DNA from: Eubacteriales bacterium
GTDB taxonomy: Bacteria; Bacillota; Clostridia; Oscillospirales; Butyricicoccaceae
Direction of reading: 5' to 3'
NCBI GenBank assembly: GCA_030524205.1
Contig: JAUNGZ010000020.1
Coordinates: forward strand, 1 to 43,512
Length of the DNA stretch: 43,512 nucleotides
Part shown: one piece after another, positions 9,721-17,658 of the stretch
How positions within the stretch are numbered: position 1 is the first letter of the stretch
Layout: the number at the start of each line of letters is the position of its first letter
Translations under genes and position numbers: made by a program
The notes under the pieces: model-generated
Seen by the model: only the letters and a program-made list of their open reading frames with translations
Database searches by the model: none
What the model was told of the DNA's origin: nothing

Positions 9721-10445
9721 ACGCCCTTGTACCCGCGCGGCGTGACCATGCGCCCGCCGACCGCCTTGGTGCGGCTGTTGCCGATGAACACCGTGGTCAG
9801 CATGTCGGCCTTCGTGTCCCGCAAAGCGCCGAGCGTGGTGAGCGTAAACGACTCGCCTTCGCGGCCGATATTGCGCACCGTGCCGCACACCGTTTCGGGC
9901 GGCTGGACGGCGAGCAGGATATCACACGCTTTTTGCAGATGACCGGCGCGCTTTTTGCTCACGGGGTTGTACAGCGCGATGCAGAAATCGCCCGCCGCCG
10001 CCGCGCGCAGGCGCTTTTCGATGACCTCCCACGGGGTCAGCAGATCGGACAGCGAGATCGCCGCGAAGTCGCACGTCAGGGGCGAGCCGAGCGCCGCGCC
10101 GCCCGCGCAGGCCGCCGTCACGCCGGGGATCACCTCGATTTCCAGCTCGGGGAAATCCGCGCACACCTCGATGACGAGCGAGGCCATGCCGTACACGCCC
10201 GCGTCGCCCGAGGAGACGACCGCGACCGTTTTGCCGGAGAGCGCCGCGTCGCGCGCGGCGATGCAGCGGTCAATTTCGCGCGTCATGCCGGTTTCGATGC
10301 GCGTTTTGCCGTCCAGCAGGTTTTTTATTAAATCGAGATACAGGCCATAGCCCGCCACGCAGTCGCACGCTTCCAGCGCGCGCGCCGCGCGCAGGGTCAT
10401 CTGCTCCTCGCCGCCCGGGCCGAGGCCGATTACATACAGTTTCAT
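9717..10445 (-). CDS. cbiH: Precorrin-3B / cobalt-factor III C17-methyltransferase (CbiH/CobJ)
   Basis: SAM-dependent C17 methylation with ring contraction, the step that makes the corrin ring. The start at 10445 gives MKLYVIGLGPGGEEQMTLRA, the typical tetrapyrrole methylase N terminus, and 242 residues, a normal length for CbiH. VAVVSSGDAGVYGMASLV and IEVIPGVTAACAGGAALGSPLTCDFAAISLSDLLTPW are diagnostic for this subfamily. The open frame continues far upstream, but that stretch is out-of-frame hemA sequence. Coupled to hemA upstream (stop/start overlap at 10442-10445) and to cbiJ-sirC downstream. Confidence 0.95.
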   Translation of the reverse strand: MKLYVIGLGPGGEEQMTLRAARALEACDCVAGYGLYLDLIKNLLDGKTRIETGMTREIDRCIAARDAALSGKTVAVVSSGDAGVYGMASLVIEVCADFPELEIEVIPGVTAACAGGAALGSPLTCDFAAISLSDLLTPWEVIEKRLRAAAAGDFCIALYNPVSKKRAGHLQKACDILLAVQPPETVCGTVRNIGREGESFTLTTLGALRDTKADMLTTVFIGNSRTKAVGGRMVTPRGYKGV

Positions 10446-11635
10446 CTGCCGCTCCCCCTTTTGATTTGCGTGAGACAGTCCGATAGAACCGCGGGCGCGA
10501 CCGTCCCCTTCATGCCGCCCAGCAGCAGGTCGACCGTCTTGTTCACCGCCAGCTCGAGCAGCCCGTCCACGTCGTTCTCCGCGTACAGCCCGCCAAAGGC
10601 ATGGTCGTAGCGCAGGCGGTTCAGCGCCGCGTCCTTGATTTCCGCGATCACCGGCAGCGACTGCCGGTAGCCGTACCACGCATAAAATTCCCGCTCCTCC
10701 TCCCGCAGAATCCGGACCGCGGCCTCGCACGCGGCGGCGTTTTCCCCGCCCGGGCCGCCGAGGTCGTCCAGATTCCACAGGGTCGTGCGTTCGTCCTGCG
10801 CCGGCTCGATGTCGCGCGGCATGGCAAGGTCGATCAGCAGCCGCGGCGGACGAGCCAGCGCGCCGCGCTCGGCGGCCGGCACCGTGAAATGCGGGCTGGT
10901 CGTCGCGCTGACGGCCAGATCGGCGCCGTCAAGGATGGCGAAGCGGTCGTCGTAGTCGTGCGCGCGGCAGCCCGCGGGCACGATGGTCTCGCCGTGGCGG
11001 TAGGTGCGCAGGGTGACGGTGACCGCGCACCCCGCCCTTTGCAGCAGCGACGCGGCCGTCCGGCCCATTTCGCCGTTGCCGATCACGACCGCCCGCCGTC
11101 CCGCGAGCGAGCCGAAAAATTCTTCCGCGCGGCGCACCGCCCGCGCCGCCGCCGAGGCGGGCACGGCGGTCAGCCTTACCTCGGTTTTCACGCGCTTGCC
11201 CGCCGTGACCGCGCGGCGGAACAGGGTGTCCAGCACCGCGTCCGCCGTGCCCGCCTCGCGCGCGAGCGCGAGCGCCTCGCGCACCTGCGTGATGATCTGC
11301 CCGTCGCCGAAAATCTGGCTTTCCAGCCCGGCGGCGACCGCCAGCAGGTGGCGCGCCGCCTCCTCTCCCGCGCGCGGGACGCAGTACGGACGGTACGCCG
11401 CCGCGTCCGTCCCCGCCGCTTCGCACAGCAGGGCGAGCGGGTCGGCTCCCGCGCCCTCCGTGTGCACATACAGCTCGGTGCGGTTGCAGGTCGCCAGCAG
11501 CACGCAGCCGCAAACGCCCGCGCCCGCGCGGATACGCGGCAGCAGCTCCCGCACCTGTCCGCGCACAAAGGAGACGCGCTCGCGCATTTCCAGCGGCGCG
11601 TGCGCAAAATCAATGCCGGCCATATAGAGATTCAC
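10442..11635 (-). CDS. hemA: Glutamyl-tRNA reductase (HemA)
   Basis: NADPH-dependent reduction of glutamyl-tRNA(Glu) to glutamate-1-semialdehyde, the first tetrapyrrole step. A GTG at 11635 with GGGAGGG seven bases upstream is the best start (397 residues); the ATG at 11623 would lose the conserved first residues. The nucleophile Cys50 lies in LLATCNRTELYVH. The sequence then has the FGDGQIITQVREAL linker, the Rossmann segment AVVIGNGEMGRTAASLL and the C-terminal dimerisation helices. It sits 31 bases after cbiG, inside the riboswitch-controlled operon, so B12 likely represses entry into the whole tetrapyrrole pathway. A tRNA-Glu gene is encoded nearby at 18722-18796. Confidence 0.95.
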   Translation of the reverse strand: MNLYMAGIDFAHAPLEMRERVSFVRGQVRELLPRIRAGAGVCGCVLLATCNRTELYVHTEGAGADPLALLCEAAGTDAAAYRPYCVPRAGEEAARHLLAVAAGLESQIFGDGQIITQVREALALAREAGTADAVLDTLFRRAVTAGKRVKTEVRLTAVPASAAARAVRRAEEFFGSLAGRRAVVIGNGEMGRTAASLLQRAGCAVTVTLRTYRHGETIVPAGCRAHDYDDRFAILDGADLAVSATTSPHFTVPAAERGALARPPRLLIDLAMPRDIEPAQDERTTLWNLDDLGGPGGENAAACEAAVRILREEEREFYAWYGYRQSLPVIAEIKDAALNRLRYDHAFGGLYAENDVDGLLELAVNKTVDLLLGGMKGTVAPAVLSDCLTQIKRGSGR

Positions 11636-11666
11636 AAAATACCCTCCCCGCGCGGCGCCGTTTCTG

Positions 11667-12689
11667 TCAGTCAAACCGCGCGCGCCAATTTTCCGCATAC
11701 AGCGCGACGGTCACGCCGTCCCGCGCCGTTTTGCCGAGCAGCCTTTGCCCGCCGCCGGACGACAGAAACGCCGCCCGCTCGCACACATTGTCCGCGCCGA
11801 CCGTTTCGCGCACGAAATCGGACGCGGCAAAGTCCCCCGCGGCTTTTTGCAGCTCGTCGGCCGCATAAAAGCCGAGCGGCAGGCCGCGCGCCCCGCAGAA
11901 CAGCAGCAGTCCGGCCTCGTCCCGCTTGAGGTCGACCGACGCGGCGGCGCAAATCGCCTCCGGCGGCACGCCCGCCGTTTGCAGCGCGCCTTGCACCGCG
12001 CGCTCGATCGTCTCCCGCGCCGCGCCCCTGCGGCAGCCGACGCCGAGATGCACGACGCGCGGCGCCAGATGCAGCGTATGCGCAAACGGCGCAGCCGTCC
12101 GGTCGAAGCCGATAAAAATGCCGCTTTCCGCCGCCGCGTCGAGGCTGACCTGCGCGGGCAGCCGCCCGTCCACCGGAAAGGCCGAGCGCAGGCCGGCCGT
12201 CTCGCCGCGCAGCAGCGCGCCCGACACGTATTTGATGTTTTCGGGGTCCAAAACGGCGCAGCCGTGCGCCTTCGCCCAGCTGTCCACGGCGAACACATTC
12301 CGCCCGTCGGTCGCGGTCGTGATGACCGCCGTCGCCCCAAGGCCGTCCGCCAAGCGCCGCGCCAGCTCGTTTGCGCCGCCCAGATGGCCGGACAACAGCG
12401 GGATCACGAATTTGCCCGCCTCGTCCACCACGAGCACCGCCGGGTCGAACGCCTTGCCCGCGAGGCAGGGCGCGACCGCGCGCACCGCGATGCCCGCCGC
12501 GCCGACGAACACGACCAGATCGCTGTCGCACATGGCCTGCTGCGCGAAGCGCGAAAGAAACGTGCCCGCGAGCGAGGGGTCGACCGTGCGGGCGTACCGT
12601 TCGACGCGCATATCGCCCAGCAGGGCGGCGATGCGCGCAAGCGTCTCCGCGCCCCTGTCGGTGAAGGACACCAGCTTGGCGTGCATCAT
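11667..12689 (-). CDS. cbiG: Cobalt-precorrin-5A hydrolase (CbiG)
   Basis: Opens the delta-lactone of cobalt-precorrin-5A and releases acetaldehyde, a step specific to the anaerobic pathway. The 340 residues have the three-part CbiG layout: N-terminal domain with VSFTDRGAETLARIAALL and DLVVFVGAAGIAVRAVAPCLAGKAFDPAVLVVDEAG, the LLSGHLGGANELARRLADGLGATAVITTATD core, and a C-terminal domain beginning VHLGVGCRRGAARETIERAV. The first two codons are both ATG, and the cbiF stop overlaps them. A 31-base gap to hemA is the largest within this part of the operon. Confidence 0.94.
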   Translation of the reverse strand: MMHAKLVSFTDRGAETLARIAALLGDMRVERYARTVDPSLAGTFLSRFAQQAMCDSDLVVFVGAAGIAVRAVAPCLAGKAFDPAVLVVDEAGKFVIPLLSGHLGGANELARRLADGLGATAVITTATDGRNVFAVDSWAKAHGCAVLDPENIKYVSGALLRGETAGLRSAFPVDGRLPAQVSLDAAAESGIFIGFDRTAAPFAHTLHLAPRVVHLGVGCRRGAARETIERAVQGALQTAGVPPEAICAAASVDLKRDEAGLLLFCGARGLPLGFYAADELQKAAGDFAASDFVRETVGADNVCERAAFLSSGGGQRLLGKTARDGVTVALYAENWRARFD

Positions 12690-13441
12690 CGGCTGGCCTC
12701 GCGGAAGCCCGTTTCAAACGCGGGGTCGTACAGCTTGGAGCGGTCGTACGCGCCGCCCAGAAAACCGCCGACCGTGATCAGCGCGGTTTTGGTAATATTC
12801 TCGCGCGCGGCGGCCGCGGGCAGACCGGCAACCGTCGTGCGGACGACCCTTTCGTCCGGCCATGTGGCCTTGTAAACGATGGCGGCGGGCGTTTCGGGCG
12901 CATAGCCGCCCGCGATCAGCCGTGCGGACAGCTCGTCCACCCGCCCGGCGGACAGGAAAATCACCATCGTCGCCCCGTGGGACGCGAGGGCCTCGATTTG
13001 CTCCCTTTCGGGCACGGGCGTGCGGCCCTCCATGCGCGTCAGGATGACCGTTTGGCTGACGCCGGGCAGCGTATACTCGGCCTTTAAGGCCGCCGCCGCG
13101 CCGCAGAAGGAGGATACGCCCGGACAGACCTCGCATTCAAGCCCCAGCCAGTCGAGCGCGTCCATCTGCTCGCGGTGCGCGCCGTAAACGCACGGGTCGC
13201 CCGTGTGCAGGCGCACGACGGTCTTGCCCGCCCGCGCCGCCGGAGCCATGACCGCTATCACTTCCTCCAGCGTCATTTTGGCGCTGTCGTAAATTTCGCA
13301 GCCCGCTTTCGCGTAACCCAAAAGCGCCGGGTTTACCAGCGAGCCCGCGTAGACGATCACGTCCGCCTCGGCGAGCAGCCGCGCGCCGCGCACGGTGATC
13401 AGGTCGGGCGCGCCCGCGCCCGCGCCGACAAAGTAGATCAT
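12686..13441 (-). CDS. cbiF: Precorrin-4 / cobalt-precorrin-4 C11-methyltransferase (CbiF/CobM)
   Basis: SAM-dependent C11 methylation. The 251-residue protein begins MIYFVGAGAGAPDLITVRGARLL and carries VVRLHTGDPCVYGAHREQMDAL and ECEVCPGVSSFCGAAAALKAEYTLPGVSQTVILTR, which are typical of CbiF among the tetrapyrrole methylases. The stop and start codons overlap cbiG and cbiL by 4 bases each, so the three genes form a translationally coupled run. It acts just before CbiG, its direct neighbour, in the pathway. Confidence 0.95.
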   Translation of the reverse strand: MIYFVGAGAGAPDLITVRGARLLAEADVIVYAGSLVNPALLGYAKAGCEIYDSAKMTLEEVIAVMAPAARAGKTVVRLHTGDPCVYGAHREQMDALDWLGLECEVCPGVSSFCGAAAALKAEYTLPGVSQTVILTRMEGRTPVPEREQIEALASHGATMVIFLSAGRVDELSARLIAGGYAPETPAAIVYKATWPDERVVRTTVAGLPAAAARENITKTALITVGGFLGGAYDRSKLYDPAFETGFREASR

Positions 13442-14127
13442 GTCGTTTCCCCCTTGACAAGAATGAGCGAAAAATACCCCGTGGGCTCGCCCAAAGCGTC
13501 CAGATCGCGGACGATCCGCTCGCCCTCCATGCCGCAGCGCTCTACCAGCGCAGCGGTTTCCAGCTCGCCCCGCGCGCGCAGCTTTTCGCGCGCTTCCAGA
13601 ATGCCTTTGCCCGCCTTCATCAGCACCTTGCCGCCCGGAAGGGCAAGGCCCTCGTCCGTCGCACCGTGCGAGGCGGGGATGAGGTGCAGCATTTCGTCAT
13701 CCTCGCACAGCGCGCGCCCCAAGGCCGCCGCCGCCGCGCAGAAGGAGGGCACGCCGGGGATCATCCGCGCGTCGTACCCGCGCGCGGCCACGCGCTGGTG
13801 CACGTACCAGTAGGTTGAGTAAATCGACGGATCGCCCAGCGTCAGGAACGCGACCGTTTTGCCCGCATCGAGGAGCTCGCAGATCTCGTCCGCCGCCTTG
13901 TCGTGGCTCTCGTCCCGCGCGGCCCTGTCGCGCGTCATCGGCATGTCGCAGCACAGGACGGGCTTGCCCTCGATATAGCGCGCCGCGATGGAAAGCGCGG
14001 TGCCTTCGCCCCCACCCGACCGCGGCGCGGCGACCGCGTCGCAGTCCCGTAAAATCCGCACGGCCTTGACCGTCATCAGCTCGGGGTCGCCCGGACCGAC
14101 GCCCACGCCGTATAAAATCCCTTTCAT
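13438..14127 (-). CDS. cbiL: Precorrin-2 / cobalt-factor II C20-methyltransferase (CbiL/CobI)
   Basis: First corrin-specific methylation, at C20. The 229 residues fit the family. MKGILYGVGVGPGDPELMTVKAVRILRDCDAVAAPRSG is the typical start, with VAFLTLGDPSIYSTYWYVHQRV and IPGVPSFCAAAAALG further on, the last two being CbiL/CobI signatures. One base separates it from the cbiD stop, and its own stop overlaps cbiF. It probably accepts the cobalt-containing substrate because its neighbours are cbiD and cbiG, but the sequence alone cannot prove that. Confidence 0.95.
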   Translation of the reverse strand: MKGILYGVGVGPGDPELMTVKAVRILRDCDAVAAPRSGGGEGTALSIAARYIEGKPVLCCDMPMTRDRAARDESHDKAADEICELLDAGKTVAFLTLGDPSIYSTYWYVHQRVAARGYDARMIPGVPSFCAAAAALGRALCEDDEMLHLIPASHGATDEGLALPGGKVLMKAGKGILEAREKLRARGELETAALVERCGMEGERIVRDLDALGEPTGYFSLILVKGETT

Positions 14128-14128
14128 A

Positions 14129-15253
14129 TCATTCCCTCAATTTCCCGCATAAGCCGTCCGCGCCGGTCGACCGCGCCAGCACGCCGTAAGCGTTCGTAAA
14201 CAGGATAAATTCCGCGCGCGCCCGGCCGCGCAGCCGCAGCGCGAGTCGTTTTTCTATCTCCGCGCCGATGCGGGCGAACACAGCCCCACGCAGGCCGGCC
14301 TCGTCCAGCAGCTCGATCATCGCGTCGACCGAAACGGCTTCCATCAGCGCCTCGAGCGTTTCGAGCGGCGCGCCGCAAAGCGCGGCGTGCGCGGTCACGA
14401 TCTCCTGCCGCCCGTCCGCGACCGACGAATGCGTGTTCATCACGCCCGCCGCCAGCTTGACCAGCTTGCCCGCGTGGCCGACGAGCAGGATATCCGGAAA
14501 GCCGCGAAAAACCACGTGGTCGAGCGCGTCCCCGATGAAGTTGGAGCACTTGACCGCCTGTTCCAGATCAAGCCCGAGCCTGTCCCGCGCGAAATCCGCG
14601 CCGTAGTTTCCCGGACAGAGAAACGCCACGCGACGCCCCTGTGCGTACAGGCTGTCCAGCTCGAGGCGGACGGCGTCGGTCAGCGCCTTTTCGCTCATCG
14701 GCTCGACCACGCCGCTGGTGCCGAGGATGGAAATGCCGCCGACCACGCCCAAATGCTCGTTATACGTCTGCTTGGCCAGTTCCGCACCGTTTTCCGCCGA
14801 AACCGTCGCGCGGAAGCCGCCCGCGTAGCCGGTTTCCGCCGCCGCGCGTCCAAGCGCGGCCTCGATCTGCGCGCGCGGCCCGGGGTTGATCGCGGCCTCG
14901 CCCACAGGAACGGACAGGCCGGGCTTTGTCACCCGGCCGACTCCCGCGCCGCCCTCGATTTGAACGCCCGCGGCCGCGCGTTCGACGCGCGCGAAAATGC
15001 GCACCCCGTTTGTCACGTCCGGGTCATCGCCCGCGTCCTTGCGCACCGCGCATTCGGCTGCGCCCCCGTCCAGACGCGCGTACTCGACCGCGAGCGTGAA
15101 CGCCGGGCCGCCCGGCGTTTGCAGCCGGAGCTCGGCGGGCGCTTTGCCGGTCAGCAGCAGAAGCGCCGCCGCCTGTGCCGCCGCCGCGGCGCACGAGCCG
15201 GTCGTCCAGCCGCGCCGCAGCGCTTTCCCGCCGTGATACGCCATATGCTCCAA
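14129..15253 (-). CDS. cbiD: Cobalt-precorrin-5B C1-methyltransferase (CbiD)
   Basis: C1 methylation in the anaerobic pathway, by a non-canonical SAM methyltransferase. The RRGWTTGSCAAAAAQAAALLLLTG segment is the family hallmark; VEPMSEKALTDAVRLELD and VGHAGKLVKLAAGVMNTHSS also fit. The start chosen is a TTG at 15253, because GGAGGG stands 6-7 bases before it, whereas the next ATG (15244) is about 16 bases from that site. The result is 374 residues. A 67-base gap to cbiN holds two overlapping, mutually exclusive hairpins. Confidence 0.93.
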   Translation of the reverse strand: MEHMAYHGGKALRRGWTTGSCAAAAAQAAALLLLTGKAPAELRLQTPGGPAFTLAVEYARLDGGAAECAVRKDAGDDPDVTNGVRIFARVERAAAGVQIEGGAGVGRVTKPGLSVPVGEAAINPGPRAQIEAALGRAAAETGYAGGFRATVSAENGAELAKQTYNEHLGVVGGISILGTSGVVEPMSEKALTDAVRLELDSLYAQGRRVAFLCPGNYGADFARDRLGLDLEQAVKCSNFIGDALDHVVFRGFPDILLVGHAGKLVKLAAGVMNTHSSVADGRQEIVTAHAALCGAPLETLEALMEAVSVDAMIELLDEAGLRGAVFARIGAEIEKRLALRLRGRARAEFILFTNAYGVLARSTGADGLCGKLRE

Positions 15254-15264
15254 CGCGCGCCCTC

Positions 15265-15315
15265 CTTTTCCAAAACAGGAAAAGCAGAACGGGCCGCCCG
15301 ACCCGCCCTGCTTTT
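15265..15315 (-). promoter_or_regulatory. Overlapping hairpins between cbiN and cbiD
   Basis: Read on the minus strand, a stem AAAAGCAG/CTGCTTTT (15280-15315, with an inner CGGG/CCCG helix) is followed by CTTTTCC/GGAAAAG (15265-15284). The two share 15280-15284, so they cannot both form. The 3' arm of the second leads directly into the GGAGGG site of cbiD. The first could act as a weak terminator or RNA stabiliser separating the transporter genes from the biosynthetic genes. The structure is seen in the sequence; the role is inferred. Confidence 0.45.
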
Positions 15316-15320
15316 ATACG

Positions 15321-15653
15321 TTATTCCTCCGCGGCCTTCCCTTCGCCGGACTGCATTTTCTTGCGCTCGACAAAGCGGCCGAGGAAAAACGCGATAACGC
15401 CCACGCCAACACCGGTCTGCACGCAGAACAGCAGGCTTTCCAGCTCGCCGGGCAGCTCGCCGCCCAGCAGCTGCTCGAACACCGGGGTGAACCACGGCTC
15501 GTATTCCTCACCGGTGATTTCGGACACCTTGACGCTGCCCGCGTCGTCCGAACCGCCGAACGCAGCGCCGCGCAATGCCAGCACCGGCGTGATGACCAGC
15601 GCCAGACACAGCGCCAGCAGCGCCGCGACGATTTTCTTATTCCTTTTGCTCAT
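15321..15653 (-). CDS. cbiN: Cobalt transport protein CbiN
   Basis: Auxiliary membrane subunit of the CbiMNQO cobalt importer. The 110-residue length is normal. Two hydrophobic helices (about residues 8-28 and 74-94) flank a soluble loop containing EYEPWFTPVFEQLLGGELPGELESLLFCVQTGVGVG; the EPWF and PGELESLLF pieces are conserved in CbiN. The C-terminal tail is charged. It lies 3 bases after cbiM and is followed by the structured gap before cbiD. CbiN works with CbiM to load Co2+ into the substrate channel. Confidence 0.94.
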   Translation of the reverse strand: MSKRNKKIVAALLALCLALVITPVLALRGAAFGGSDDAGSVKVSEITGEEYEPWFTPVFEQLLGGELPGELESLLFCVQTGVGVGVIAFFLGRFVERKKMQSGEGKAAEE

Positions 15654-15656
15654 GGC

Positions 15657-16400
15657 TTACGCCTCCTCAAAACCGACGGCGCGCAGCTCGGGCCGCGCAT
15701 AGCTTTCCAGCGCGATCATCACGATGACCGTCAGCAGACCCTCCAAAACGGCAAGCGGCAGCTGCGTCGGCGCGAACACGCCGAGAAACTCGACCGCCGA
15801 GCCAAGCACGCCGCCCGTGGCGGACGGATACGCGGCCGCGAGCTGGAAGCTTGTCACGCAGTAGGTCAGCAGGTCGCCCAGCGCCGCCGCGAGGAAAACC
15901 GAAACCATTTTATTAACCTTGCACTTCTGGCACAGCTTGTAAACGCCGAACGAGACGAACGGGCCCGCGATCGCCATCGAAAAGGTGTTCGCGCCGAGCG
16001 TCGTCAGCCCGCCGTGCGCGAGCAGAACCGCCTGAAACAAAAGCACGATCACGCCGAGAATGGACACCGCGCTCGGCCCGAACAGCAGCGCGCCGAGGCC
16101 GGTACCCGTCATGTGCGAGCACGACCCGGTCACCGACGGGATTTTGAGCGAGGAAATCACGAAAATAAACGCGCCCGCCATGGCGTAGAGCGTCACCGAC
16201 CGGCGGTCGCGCGCCACCGTCCGCTTGATCGAAAAATAGCCCGCGATCAGAAAGGGCAGCGCGATCGCGCCCCACAGGATGCACAGCCGCGGCGGCAGAA
16301 AGCCCTCCATAATGTGCATCGCGCCCGCCATGGGCAGCGCGCCGCACAAAAGCGCCGCGCAGGCCGACAGCCGGACCAGCTTCTTTTGTTTGCCTGTCAC
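15657..16400 (-). CDS. cbiM: Cobalt ECF transporter substrate-binding membrane protein CbiM
   Basis: Substrate-specific component of the cobalt energy-coupling-factor transporter. A GTG at 16400 with AAGGAG eight bases upstream gives 247 residues. A signal peptide (about residues 1-24, ending AGA) precedes [17 protein letters not shown]; processing there would expose the Met-His N terminus that coordinates cobalt in this family. Several further helices follow, with [23 protein letters not shown] among them. It is the first gene after the cobalamin riboswitch, so it is expected to be made only when cobamide is scarce. Confidence 0.94.
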   Translation of the reverse strand: MTGKQKKLVRLSACAALLCGALPMAGAMHIMEGFLPPRLCILWGAIALPFLIAGYFSIKRTVARDRRSVTLYAMAGAFIFVISSLKIPSVTGSCSHMTGTGLGALLFGPSAVSILGVIVLLFQAVLLAHGGLTTLGANTFSMAIAGPFVSFGVYKLCQKCKVNKMVSVFLAAALGDLLTYCVTSFQLAAAYPSATGGVLGSAVEFLGVFAPTQLPLAVLEGLLTVIVMIALESYARPELRAVGFEEA

Positions 16401-16432
16401 TTTTATTTCTCCTTCCCATTTAAAAAATGGAC

Positions 16433-16475
16433 AAAAAAACACCGTATCCGTATGCTTCCCACGCATCGGACCGGC
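16433..16475 (-). terminator. Candidate terminator of the riboswitch expression platform
   Basis: On the minus strand a helix CCGATGC/GCAT(A)CGG with one bulged base is followed within 8 bases by TTTTTTT. It lies between the aptamer and the cbiM ribosome binding site, which is where a transcriptional on/off switch would be. The stem is imperfect, so this is a candidate only. A GC-rich palindrome CCGGCGCCGG just upstream could take part in the competing fold. Confidence 0.4.
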
Positions 16476-16560
16476 GCCGGGACCCACTTCCCCTCATGAT
16501 GGGAAAAGGCCTTCCGCACACCGGCCGTCTCTCGCAGCCGTATGCGCTTCCGTCCGAAAA

Positions 16561-16755
16561 GGCAGGTATTCTGGCTCGGGCGTCATCGTCCGCTCCGCCG
16601 GTCTTCCCGGTTTGACCCAGTGACCATCGTTTGGCGGCGGACTCCTCCCTCACAGCGGCGGGACCGCAGGGGAATTTCACCCCTTTCCCTATTATCCTGC
16701 CGGAGAAATGGCAGGAACCCTTTCGTATCCGGCGGCACGGGGCCGTCGGAAGAAG
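16561..16755 (-). ncRNA. Cobalamin (B12) riboswitch
   Basis: Read on the minus strand, the aptamer shows the class hallmarks in order: GTGCCGCCGGA, the AATAGGGAAAGGGGTGAAATTC core with CCCCTGCGGTCCCGCCGCTGTGA (the B12 box region), then GTCACTGG, CCGGGAAGACCGG, and the closing GATGACGCCCGAGCCAGAATACCTGCC. It lies just upstream of cbiM, in front of the long cbi/hem operon, and is preceded by a good promoter. Binding of adenosylcobalamin would be expected to shut the operon off. Boundaries are accurate to about ten bases. Confidence 0.95.
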
Positions 16756-16762
16756 CAAAGAT

Positions 16763-16791
16763 AGTATATCACAAGCGCGCCCCCGGTTCAA
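16763..16791 (-). promoter_or_regulatory. Sigma-70-type promoter for the riboswitch and cbiM-cobT operon
   Basis: TTGAAC (16786-16791) and TATACT (16763-16768) separated by 17 bases on the minus strand, just upstream of the riboswitch. The -35 box is inside the last codons of cbiO and sits in an inverted repeat CGGTTC-AA-GAACCG. Confidence 0.8.
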
Positions 16792-17644
16792 GAACCGTCC
16801 GGGCGGCTTTTCCGTCCCCCGCGCCGAGCAGCGCTTCGAGCGCGGCGGGCGTTTTGGGGCAGGGCGCGCGCTCCGGCACAAAGCCGCGCGCGCGCAGCAG
16901 CTCGAACACCTCGAGCAGGACGGGCCGCCGCAGATTCGCCGCGCACAGCGCGGCGTCCTCCCGGAAAACCGCCTCGGGCGTGCCGTCCGCAATCAGGCGG
17001 CCCCCGGCGAACACGGCCGCGCGGGTCGCCCAGCGGAACGCGAAATCCATATCGTGCGTCGAGATGACCAGCGTTTTGCCCTCGTCCGACAGGCGGGCGA
17101 GCACGGCTTCCAGCCGCTCCTCCCCCGCGGGATCGAGCGACGCGCCCGGCTCGTCGAACAGGATGACCTCGCTTTCCATTGCCAGAATATCCGCGATGGA
17201 CACGCGCTTCTTTTCGCCGCCCGACAGATCGTGCGGCGGGCGGGCTCTGAGCGGTTCGAGCGCCATATACTCCAGCGCGTGCCCCACCCGGCGCGTAACC
17301 TCGTCCCGCGGCAGGCGCAGGTTCATCGGCCCGAACGAGACCTCGGCCGCGACGGTGGACGCGATGATTTGATCGTCCGCGTTCTGGAACACCATGCCGA
17401 CCCGCTCGCACAGCCGTTTGCGCTCCTTCGAGCCGACGGGCGCGCCGTCCAGCAGGATCTCGCCCTCGTCCGGCGTCAGCACGCCGTTGAGGCACAGGAA
17501 AAGGGTCGATTTGCCCGCCCCGTTCGGGCCGAGCACGGCCAGCCGGTCGCCCGCACGGATATCGAGCGAAACGCCGTCGAGCGCGCGCGCCGCGCCGTCA
17601 TAGGAAAAGCGCAGGCCCCGCGCCTGCAAAATCGGTTCTTGCAA
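16769..17644 (-). CDS. cbiO: Cobalt ECF transporter ATPase CbiO
   Basis: ATP-hydrolysing subunit that powers cobalt uptake with CbiQ and CbiM. It has Walker A GPNGAGKST, ABC signature LSGGEKKRVSIADILAM, Walker B VILFDEPGASLDP and the switch histidine in VISTHDMDFAF. A TTG at 17644, seven bases after GAGGGG, gives 291 residues and the usual ILQARGLRFSYDG opening; longer reading upstream overlaps cbiQ. The C-terminal 60 residues extend past the nucleotide-binding domain, as in many CbiO proteins. Its last codons carry the -35 box of the next transcription unit. Confidence 0.93.
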   Translation of the reverse strand: MQEPILQARGLRFSYDGAARALDGVSLDIRAGDRLAVLGPNGAGKSTLFLCLNGVLTPDEGEILLDGAPVGSKERKRLCERVGMVFQNADDQIIASTVAAEVSFGPMNLRLPRDEVTRRVGHALEYMALEPLRARPPHDLSGGEKKRVSIADILAMESEVILFDEPGASLDPAGEERLEAVLARLSDEGKTLVISTHDMDFAFRWATRAAVFAGGRLIADGTPEAVFREDAALCAANLRRPVLLEVFELLRARGFVPERAPCPKTPAALEALLGAGDGKAARTVLEPGARL

Positions 17645-17658
17645 TGTATCGCCCCTCT

